Positions 5,584-10,850 of a stretch of 10,850 nt of DNA are shown piece after piece. The notes below the pieces were generated by a model. That model worked only from the letters and a program-made list of their open reading frames with translations, did not search any database and was not told the origin of the DNA. A program made the translations under genes and the position numbers. Position 1 is the stretch's first letter; each line of letters begins with the position of its first letter. Origin of the DNA: CAZCFB01 sp964511535 (GTDB lineage Bacteria; Myxococcota_A; Polyangia; GCA-2747355; CAZCFB01); NCBI GenBank assembly GCA_964511535.1, contig CAZEFW010000218.1, positions 1 through 10,850 on the forward strand, in the 5' to 3' direction.

Positions 5584-7639
5584 GACAGCCAGGGATTTAT
5601 GGGGGACGAAGGTGCACCGCTCGCGCCACGGCGCGGGCCTGGCGGCAGCCCTGGTCTGTCTGCCTCTGGTGGGGTGCGCCCCGCGGGACCGTCCGGACGC
5701 ACCGACCCTGGCCACGCTCGAGCAAGGCGCCACCGTCAAGTTGACCCACAAGGTCACAGCCGCCGACGCCAAGAAGAACCACGAGCTGGGCTACTCGCTG
5801 GCCATGGACGGCGACACCATCCTGGCGGGGGCACCCTGGGCAGGGGGCGGCTGGGCCGTGGGGGCGGCCTACGTGTTCGTGCGCGCGGGGTCCACCTGGA
5901 GCCAACAGGCCAAGCTCATGGCCGCGAAGGCTTATTCGGGCGCTTACTTCGGCGTGGACCTGGCCCTGAGCGGCGACCACGCCCTGGTCCTCGCCAGCAA
6001 CTACGGCGATGAAGAAGAGCTGTACGCCTTCGCGCGCAAGGGGGGCAGCTGGAAGCAGACACAGCAGCTCGTCCTCCTGCAGCACAGCTCTTCCAATGAC
6101 CCGTTGCCCTCCATCGCCATGGACGGCGCCACGGCGGTGGTGGGCATGCCGCCCGAGGCACCGGGGTACAAGTGGGACGCCGGCGTGGCGTACATCATGG
6201 CGCGATCGGGCCAGACCTGGAGCCAGCAGGCAAAGCTGGTGGCGCCGTCGCCCAAGCACGAGGACTTCTTCGGCAGCGCGGTGGCCATCAAGGAGGGCAG
6301 GGTGCTGGTGGGAGCTCCGGGCGACGACGACCACTGGAAGGACGCCGGCGCCATCTATATCTATGTCCGCAGCGGCACCAAGTGGAGCCTGGAGCAGAAG
6401 GTGACAGCCCGCGGCGGCGTGGCGTGCTCGGAGCTGGGCGGGGCGGTGGCCCTGAGCGGGGACGCCCTGCTGGCCGGCTGTCCGGAATCCATGTACCGGG
6501 GAAACTGGTCCGGCTCGGCGCTGTTCTATCAGCGCTCCGGGAAGACCTGGAAGTTCCACCAGCAGGTCGCTCCTGGCGACGGGGCGCTGGCGCGGGAGTT
6601 CGGCGCGAGGGTGGCGCTGCGCGGTGACGCCGCCCTGGTGGGCGACCCTGAAAATCGCACCAACGGCCGATATAGCGGCGCCGCTTACATCTTCTTCCGC
6701 AACGGCGGCACGTGGTACCAGCGCCAAAAGCTGGTGGTCGCCGGCGGCCAGAAAAAGGGCTCGCTGGGAGACGCGGTGGCCCTGGGCAAGGGGTGGGCAG
6801 CGGCGGGCGCCCATGGTGACTCGAGCAAGGCCAAGTACGCCGGGGCTGTCTACCTGCACAGCGGCTGCTTCACCTGCCTCAAGCAGGACGGCGAGGCGTG
6901 CAAGGACGCCAGCCGCTGCGTCAGCAAGCGCTGCGTCAACGGGGTCTGCTGCTCCACCTGCGTCGGCGGCAGCACCCAGGACATCCTGCTGCTGGACGGC
7001 GCCACCTGTACCGACGCCTCCCGCTGCGCCAGCGGGCACTGCGTCGACGGCGTGTGCTGCGCCACGGCCTGTGGCGGTGGCAATGACGGCGACTGCCAGG
7101 TGTGCAGCGTGTCAGCGGGGGGGCTGGCCGATGGCACCTGCGCCACCTTGCCGTCCGGCGCCATCTGCCGGCCCGTGGCGGGGGAGTGTGATGCGGTGGA
7201 CCGGTGCGATGGCGTGTCGCGCAGCTGTACGGCGGACGCGGTCCTGCCGGCGGGAGGCAGCTGCAGATCATCCCGGGGGGGCTGCGATCCGGTGGAGAAG
7301 TGCGACGGCAAGAGCCCGCGATGCCCGGCGGATGCGCTGCAGCCCGCCGGCGCGTCCTGCCGCGCCGCCACGGGCGAGTGCAACATCGTGGGCAAGTGCC
7401 TCGGCTACGCATACTGGTGCGTGGTGGACTCCGCCGTGCCCGACGGCGAGCCGTGCCGAGGCGGCGCGGGCACCTGCCAGGCGGGCGTCTGCGAGCTGAA
7501 GGGGAGCGAGTCCAGCGGCTGCGCGATGGGGTCGTCCCCGACGCCCGGGGGCGCCTGGTTTCTGATCATCGCCCTGGCTCTGTTGGCAACCCGCAGCAGG
7601 CATCGACCTCGGACTGAACCCGCACCGGCTCAGCCGTAA
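5582..7639 (+). CDS. FG-GAP-repeat lipoprotein with Cys-rich modules and MYXO-CTERM tail
   Basis: A predicted cell-surface protein of 685 aa, counted from the ATG at 5582; an in-frame GTG at 5573 would add three residues. The signal ends in the lipobox LVGC (Cys32). Residues about 65-427 hold seven FG-GAP-like repeats of the form (F/L)G-x-x-(V/L)A-(M/L)-x-G-D, later AGAP or VGAP, then AYVFVR-x-G-x-W, which suggests a seven-bladed beta-propeller. Residues 429-640 are Cys-rich modules, such as GEACKDASRCVSKRCVNGVC and GATCTDASRCASGHCVDGVC, related to EB/dickkopf-like repeats seen in myxobacteria. The C-terminus (SSGCAM, a Pro-containing spacer, a hydrophobic helix WFLIIALALLA, then TRSRHR) fits MYXO-CTERM surface anchoring, with Cys647 as the processed residue. 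Ligand binding or adhesion is inferred; no catalytic residues are evident. Confidence 0.85.
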   Translation: MTARDLWGTKVHRSRHGAGLAAALVCLPLVGCAPRDRPDAPTLATLEQGATVKLTHKVTAADAKKNHELGYSLAMDGDTILAGAPWAGGGWAVGAAYVFVRAGSTWSQQAKLMAAKAYSGAYFGVDLALSGDHALVLASNYGDEEELYAFARKGGSWKQTQQLVLLQHSSSNDPLPSIAMDGATAVVGMPPEAPGYKWDAGVAYIMARSGQTWSQQAKLVAPSPKHEDFFGSAVAIKEGRVLVGAPGDDDHWKDAGAIYIYVRSGTKWSLEQKVTARGGVACSELGGAVALSGDALLAGCPESMYRGNWSGSALFYQRSGKTWKFHQQVAPGDGALAREFGARVALRGDAALVGDPENRTNGRYSGAAYIFFRNGGTWYQRQKLVVAGGQKKGSLGDAVALGKGWAAAGAHGDSSKAKYAGAVYLHSGCFTCLKQDGEACKDASRCVSKRCVNGVCCSTCVGGSTQDILLLDGATCTDASRCASGHCVDGVCCATACGGGNDGDCQVCSVSAGGLADGTCATLPSGAICRPVAGECDAVDRCDGVSRSCTADAVLPAGGSCRSSRGGCDPVEKCDGKSPRCPADALQPAGASCRAATGECNIVGKCLGYAYWCVVDSAVPDGEPCRGGAGTCQAGVCELKGSESSGCAMGSSPTPGGAWFLIIALALLATRSRHRPRTEPAPAQP

Positions 7640-7657
7640 GCCATCGGCCGAAACACC

Positions 7658-7702
7658 CATTCTGGCATTCCGGCGCTCCGGCGTTCTGGCACTCTGGCAT
7701 TC
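7658..7702. repeat. 8-bp tandem repeat, 5.6 copies
   Basis: The units are CATTCTGG, CATTCCGG, CGCTCCGG, CGTTCTGG, CACTCTGG and CATTC, following C-R-Y-TC-Y-GG. The array begins 18 bp after the FG-GAP gene stop. Variation is confined to a few transition-type positions. An 8-bp period does not preserve a reading frame, so the array is intergenic. Confidence 0.85.
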
Positions 7703-7717
7703 GCGCCCGGAGGGCGC
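7703..7717 (+). terminator. GC-rich hairpin after the FG-GAP gene
   Basis: GCGCCC (7703-7708) and GGGCGC (7712-7717) form a perfect 6-bp stem with a GGA loop directly after the tandem repeat, 64 nt past the stop codon. No T-run follows, so it is only a candidate transcript end. Confidence 0.3.
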
Positions 7718-7726
7718 ACAAATGGT

Positions 7727-7793
7727 CTATTTGAATTCTGGAGCGAGCCTCCGATTCAAGGCAACCGGCCCGTACGTTCATGATTTCAAATAG
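7727..7793. repeat. Nested, mutually exclusive inverted repeats
   Basis: CTATTTGAA (7727-7735) pairs perfectly with TTCAAATAG (7785-7793). TTGAAT with GGAG (7731-7743) can instead pair with CTCC and ATTCAA (7749-7759). Both use TTGAA at 7731-7735, so only one can form at a time. The block is AT-rich compared with its surroundings. It could be an RNA switch at the end of the upstream transcript or protein-binding DNA upstream of the sigma-54 promoter. Confidence 0.4.
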
Positions 7794-7794
7794 T

Positions 7795-7812
7795 TGAGCT
7801 GCCAACAGCTCA
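7795..7812. promoter_or_regulatory. 18-bp dyad, possible enhancer-binding-protein site
   Basis: TGAGCTGCCAACAGCTCA is a 7-bp perfect inverted repeat around CCAA. Its centre is about 120 bp upstream of the predicted sigma-54 transcription start. That is the usual distance for an upstream activating sequence bound by a bacterial enhancer-binding protein. The sequence is not the NtrC consensus, so any activator would be a different family member. Confidence 0.4.
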
Positions 7813-7896
7813 TCCCATGGGGCCTGTCGCCCCCAGACGCGATAGCTCCTGCACTTTCCATTTGCCCCGGATCCACGCCAAAAACCGGCCATTTTT

Positions 7897-7913
7897 TTGG
7901 CACCAGGTTTGCT
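7897..7913 (+). promoter_or_regulatory. rpoN-dependent promoter: Sigma-54 (RpoN) promoter
   Basis: TTGGCACCAGGTTTGCT matches the -24/-12 consensus YTGGCACGRNNNTTGCW at all specified positions except one (C for G at 7904), with the invariant GG and GC at the required spacing. A transcription start near 7924 gives a 47-nt leader with the ribosome-binding site AAGGAG at 7958-7963. The promoter sits correctly in front of the basic exported protein gene at 7971. Confidence 0.75.
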
Positions 7914-7970
7914 TTTGCCGGGGGGCAGAAACCGAGTGGAAAAAACAGCCAGAGAGCAAGGAGAAAGCCA

Positions 7971-8762
7971 ATGTACCCGCTCGCACTGACCGCCCCCAGA
8001 GTGGGGACCGCAACCGTCGTCATGTTCGCCGGCGCCATCCTGATGGCCGGCTTCACCGGGACCGCCGAGGCGCGGACCCCATATCCCCGGAACTGGGTCC
8101 CGCAGAAGGCGTGGGACGCGGTGGCCGCCCGGGCCAAGCTGGACATGAGCGCCAAGAAGGTACGCGTCTACAAGTCCCGCTGGAGCAAGCGCGTGAGCAA
8201 GGGCCTGCGCAGCGCGTCCGGCCAGGACGCCTACATCGTGCACGCCAAGAAGCCCGCCAAGGGCGTCAAGCGCTTCATGTTCTGGAACAACAAGAAGAAG
8301 GGCACCTACCTGGTGCAGAAGTCATCCCAGGGGATCTACGAGGCCCACCCCGTCGCGCCCAACAGCAAGGGCAAACATGTCAGCAAGATCAACTCCCGCA
8401 AGCCGAAGGACGTCAACGCCTTCACCGACGGCGGCTTCCCGCCCGGAAAGCTGGTGCACGGCGTCAAGGTGTCCGGCGCGTCGGCGGTGAACACCGACAA
8501 GGGCCGGATCCTGGCGCGCACCAAGCGCACCGGCCGGCTGCAGGACCACCTGGTGTTCGTGCAGGGCGAGGGTCGCGGCAACCAGGTGACCACCACCCTG
8601 AGCATGAGCCAGCGCATGCCCTGGTTCCGCCCCTTCATGGGCAAGGCCGCGGCCAAGCTGCCGAGCATCGGCATCCCCCGCCCGCCCATCATGCCGCCCT
8701 ACATCCAGCCGCCCACCAAGGCTGACGTGAAGGTCAACCAGCTGATGACGGCGTACCGGTAG
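7971..8762 (+). CDS. Basic exported protein of unknown family
   Basis: The family is not recognised. The start is the ATG at 7971, which has AAGGAG seven bases upstream and lies downstream of a sigma-54 promoter; a TTG further up at 7794 is rejected. The 263-aa product starts with a signal peptide (hydrophobic ATVVMFAGAILMAGFTG, cleavage predicted after AEA at residue 33). The mature part is strongly basic: clusters such as SAKKVRVYKSRWSKR and NNKKKG, with few acidic residues and no cysteine. The C-terminus is Pro-rich (IPRPPIMPPYIQPP). No membrane helix, catalytic motif or known fold is apparent. Such charge could suit binding to nucleic acid, acidic polysaccharide or peptidoglycan outside the cell, but that is inference. 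The gene is monocistronic and convergent with the next gene, 58 bp away. Confidence 0.8.
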   Translation: MYPLALTAPRVGTATVVMFAGAILMAGFTGTAEARTPYPRNWVPQKAWDAVAARAKLDMSAKKVRVYKSRWSKRVSKGLRSASGQDAYIVHAKKPAKGVKRFMFWNNKKKGTYLVQKSSQGIYEAHPVAPNSKGKHVSKINSRKPKDVNAFTDGGFPPGKLVHGVKVSGASAVNTDKGRILARTKRTGRLQDHLVFVQGEGRGNQVTTTLSMSQRMPWFRPFMGKAAAKLPSIGIPRPPIMPPYIQPPTKADVKVNQLMTAYR

Positions 8763-8820
8763 TCCCTCACCCAACAGACATGTCGATGGCGACCCGGGCC
8801 GCGGCCTCGGCTCACGGGGC

Positions 8821-10569
8821 TCAGGGCGCCTTGCCGAAGCGCAGGCGGGTGCCGTAGATGGAGCTCTTGGAGGTCCGGTAGTCGGTCCAGACCACCAGGA
8901 ACTGGCCGCCGCCGTAGGCCACCGCCGGATCGATCTCCTGGGCGCCGGCGGAGCTGGTGAGCTGGAAGGGGGGCTCCAGCTGGGTGCCCGAGCTGTCGAG
9001 GCGCACGGCCCGCAGCCAGCTCTTCTCCTGGTACACCACCAGGTAGTGGGTGCCGTCGGTGGCCACGGCGGGCATGGTCTTGAGGTAGTTGTTTACCGAG
9101 ACCCAGGCCGGCTTGCTCACGGTGCCGGTGGTGCTGACGGTGGCGCTGTTGATCTCCTTGCCGCTGCTCTGGGCGTCCATCCAGGCCAGGAAGGTCTCCT
9201 TGCCGTTGCTGGCCGCGGCGGGCTGACGCTGCTCGGCGGTGGCCTTGGAGATCACCTCGTCCGCGCTGTTGAGCCGCACGCCCGCGCTGCTGATCCGGGA
9301 CAGGTAGAGGTCGGCGTTGTTGGTCCAGGCCACCTTGTAGCTCAGCCCGTCGAAGGCCAGGGTGGGGCGGTCAGGGACGCCGGACTTGTGGTTGGTGACG
9401 TTGACCTTGATGGTGGTGCCCAGGGTCGCCCCGGCCGGGCTCACCCGGCGGCCCAGCAGCTGCTTGGGGCTGTTGTGCTGGTTCCCCGAGTGAAGCCAGG
9501 CGGCCACCAGGAAGTTGGTGCCGTCGAAGGCCAGCGACGGGTAGTGCATGGCGGCGGCGTGGGCCGAGGACTGGAGCAGGATCGTGCCCACCGGGTTGCC
9601 CACCTTGCCCGTGGTGGACACGGTTGTGCCCCGAATGGCGTTGCCCTGCTCCCAGGTCACGAGGTAGTCCTTACCGCCGAAGGCCACGTCTGGCATCTTC
9701 TTTTTAGGGCTGGTGTTGGCGACGTAGAACGAGGCGCTGGCCTTGCCCGAGGCGTCCACCAGCGCGGCGTTGATCCAGGGGGCCACGGGGGAGCCACCGC
9801 CGCCCGGGCCCCACATCACCACCAGGAAGCCCGAGCCGTCCGAGGCGACCTTCGGGGTGGCCATGCGGTAGTACGACTGGCCGGCCGCCACCTTGATCCC
9901 GGCCGGGTCGCGGATCTCGTAGCAGCGCAGGGTGTCCAGCTTGCACCCCTTGCAGGCCAGGGCGCCGCCAGTGAAGCCCTGGGTCTTGCAGGTCTTGCCG
10001 CCCAGCAGGGCGCCGTCGCACAGCTCGGTGGGGTCGAGCTTGCCGTTGCCGCACAGGGAGGCGTCGGGCTGCAGCTGGTCCGGCGGCGTGAGATCCGGCA
10101 GGGCCAGATCCGGCGCGGGCGCGTCGGGCACTGGCGCGTCCGGGACAGGCGCGTCGGGCAGGGGGGCGTCAGGGCGCAAACGATCCGGGCGCGGGGCGTC
10201 GGGCAGGGCGCTGTCCGGCAAGGCGAGGTCGGGCACGCCGGCGTCCAGCCTGGGCGGGAAGCCGCACTTGCGCTGGGCGTTACAGTAGCCGCTACGGCAC
10301 TCCACGGCGCGAACGCAGGTCTCGCCGTCCTTGCGCTTGCCCACCGCGCATACCCCGGCCACGCAGTTGTAGCTCTTGCAGTCGCCGTTGCCCTGGCAGG
10401 CGGCCCCGGCGCCGGCGGGCGCTGACGAGGCGCACTGGCCATCGTGGCAGACGCGGTCTGCGCAGTCGCTGTTGTTCGTGCAGGCGGCGTTGGTGGGCAG
10501 CCCCTGGTCATCGTCGCTGCACGCGACGGCGAGCATCGCCGCCAGCGCCATCCCCAAAGCTCTGTTCAT
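8821..10569 (-). CDS. Lipoprotein with Cys-rich modules, Pro-Asp linker and beta-propeller
   Basis: The protein is 582 aa from the ATG at 10569, which follows an AGAGGG ribosome-binding site. The frame is open further upstream to 10830, but the upstream part is simple repeat and the lipoprotein signal fixes the start. The signal MNRALGMALAAMLAVAC has lipobox AVAC (Cys17); Ser18 predicts outer-membrane sorting if the usual +2 rule applies. Residues 30-102 hold three Cys modules (SDCADRVCHDGQC, GDCKSYNCVAGVC, VECRSGYCNAQRKC). Residues 108-170 are a Pro-Asp repeat linker (PDAP, PDLALPD). A CGNG...LCDG...C module follows at 173-216. From about 220 to the end are roughly seven repeats of FLV-x-W type (SGFLVVMWG, KDYLVTWEQ, TNFLVAAWL, YKVAWTN, ETFLAWMD, HYLVVYQE, QFLVVWTDYR), consistent with a beta-propeller. 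It is a surface binding protein by inference; the ligand is unknown. Confidence 0.85.
   Translation of the reverse strand: MNRALGMALAAMLAVACSDDDQGLPTNAACTNNSDCADRVCHDGQCASSAPAGAGAACQGNGDCKSYNCVAGVCAVGKRKDGETCVRAVECRSGYCNAQRKCGFPPRLDAGVPDLALPDSALPDAPRPDRLRPDAPLPDAPVPDAPVPDAPAPDLALPDLTPPDQLQPDASLCGNGKLDPTELCDGALLGGKTCKTQGFTGGALACKGCKLDTLRCYEIRDPAGIKVAAGQSYYRMATPKVASDGSGFLVVMWGPGGGGSPVAPWINAALVDASGKASASFYVANTSPKKKMPDVAFGGKDYLVTWEQGNAIRGTTVSTTGKVGNPVGTILLQSSAHAAAMHYPSLAFDGTNFLVAAWLHSGNQHNSPKQLLGRRVSPAGATLGTTIKVNVTNHKSGVPDRPTLAFDGLSYKVAWTNNADLYLSRISSAGVRLNSADEVISKATAEQRQPAAASNGKETFLAWMDAQSSGKEINSATVSTTGTVSKPAWVSVNNYLKTMPAVATDGTHYLVVYQEKSWLRAVRLDSSGTQLEPPFQLTSSAGAQEIDPAVAYGGGQFLVVWTDYRTSKSSIYGTRLRFGKAP
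10057..10250 (-). repeat. Degenerate DNA repeat encoding the Pro-Asp linker
   Basis: Repeated units based on gcgtcgggca / gcgtccggg encode PDAP and PDL steps with five- or six-residue spacing. It is a coding repeat, likely to vary in length between strains, and acts as an extended acidic spacer between the Cys modules and the propeller. Confidence 0.7.
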
Positions 10570-10580
10570 GGAACCCTCTG

Positions 10581-10607
10581 AGTCTATATGAACCAAATGC
10601 ATAGACT
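10581..10607. promoter_or_regulatory. Operator-like dyad upstream of the propeller lipoprotein
   Basis: AGTCTAT (10581-10587) and ATAGACT (10601-10607) form a perfect 7-bp inverted repeat with a 13-bp spacer, 20 bp centre to centre, or about two helical turns. It lies 12-38 bp before the ATG, in an AT-rich patch that also holds a weak minus-strand -10 candidate (TATAGA, 10582-10587). The geometry suits a dimeric regulator overlapping a promoter, though a leader hairpin is possible. Confidence 0.4.
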
Positions 10608-10671
10608 TGACATGATTTGACGGCCCACGCATGTCACGGCTACCGGGAACCGCCCGCTCCCGACCCCCGAC

Positions 10672-10821
10672 AGTCGCAGCTTCAGATTCAGCCTCAGCTT
10701 CAGCTACAGCTTCCGCCCCAGCTACAGCCACAGCTTCAGCCCCAGCCTCAGCCTCGGCCTCAGCCTCGGCGTCAGCTTCAGCTACAGCCTCGGCATCAGC
10801 GCCTGCCGCCGCTCCGGCTTC
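10672..10821. repeat. Degenerate hexanucleotide repeat (CAGCTT/CAGCCT type)
   Basis: About 25 six-base units such as CAGCTT, CAGCCT, CAGCTA and CGGCCT run without loss of phase. On the minus strand one frame reads Ala-Glu/Ala-Val, continuous with the lipoprotein frame up to an ATG at 10830. On the plus strand another frame reads Ala-Ser/Ala-Thr from an ATG at 10631 to the window edge. Neither shows the third-position GC bias of the real genes nearby, so the repeat is more likely non-coding. Confidence 0.75.
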
Positions 10822-10850
10822 AGCAGCCATCCATTCTGGCCTTTCAGCAC

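Noticed and set aside
3696..5702. Long minus-strand open frame of 668 codons
   Set aside because: It is antisense to the sheath and LCP genes, His/Gln/Pro-rich, and has no recognisable domain; it exists because GC-rich genes leave the opposite frame open.
5597..7039. Long minus-strand frame opposite the FG-GAP lipoprotein gene
   Set aside because: It has no domain or start signal and is an antisense shadow of a gene with clear repeats.
7687..7703. TGGCAC within the 8-bp repeat as a second sigma-54 promoter
   Set aside because: The GC of the -12 box is absent at the required spacing.
7794..7970. N-terminal extension of the basic exported protein from TTG 7794
   Set aside because: It would bury the signal peptide 59 residues inside, and it crosses the sigma-54 promoter; ATG 7971 has a strong ribosome-binding site.
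9046..10425. 459-codon plus-strand frame opposite the propeller lipoprotein
   Set aside because: The Gly/Val/His-rich composition lacks any motif and mirrors the Pro-Asp repeat; it is an antisense shadow.
10570..10830. 87-residue Ala-Glu extension of the propeller lipoprotein
   Set aside because: It would place the lipoprotein signal and lipobox internally, and codon third positions lack the usual GC bias.

Overview
The window is GC-rich DNA with very strong G/C preference at third codon positions. Three things point to a Myxococcota (myxobacterium-like) chromosome: a lipoprotein ending in a MYXO-CTERM-type tail (Cys, then a hydrophobic helix, then Arg), cysteine-rich plus beta-propeller surface lipoproteins, and a strong sigma-54 promoter. 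There is no tRNA, rRNA or CRISPR array and no transposase gene. I infer the phylum from protein architecture; I cannot name the species.

Layout. At the left edge is the 5' end of a DUF222/HNH-endonuclease-type gene on the minus strand, with a recognisable promoter. Next on the minus strand is a secreted alpha/beta-hydrolase (BD-FAE/feruloyl-esterase-like). Upstream of it lies a 251-aa protein of unknown family. The two are separated by a 166-bp imperfect palindrome bounded by CTAG on both sides. It looks like a MITE-like insertion that supplies the stop codon of the unknown gene and lies across the start of the esterase gene. Divergent from the unknown gene is a plus-strand gene for a T6SS-type contractile sheath protein in which TssB-like and TssC-like domains are fused. 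Its 3' tail is irregular: it holds a G8 run and reads through an apparent intrinsic terminator.

Further right are a LytR-CpsA-Psr (LCP) phosphotransferase gene, a seven-repeat FG-GAP lipoprotein with both a lipobox and a MYXO-CTERM tail, and a 331-bp intergenic region. That region holds an 8-bp tandem repeat, several dyads and a near-consensus sigma-54 promoter. The promoter drives a small, very basic secreted protein of unknown family. Convergent to it is a second lipoprotein that combines Cys-rich modules, a Pro-Asp repeat linker and a beta-propeller. The right edge is a degenerate hexanucleotide repeat, open in one frame on each strand.

Taken together the region is mostly cell-envelope functions: sheath, LCP ligase, two anchored propeller proteins and two exported proteins. 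It is not one operon. Most genes are separately transcribed. The strongest leads are the fused sheath with its divergent unknown partner, the palindromic element, and the sigma-54 promoter with an upstream dyad in front of the basic exported protein.
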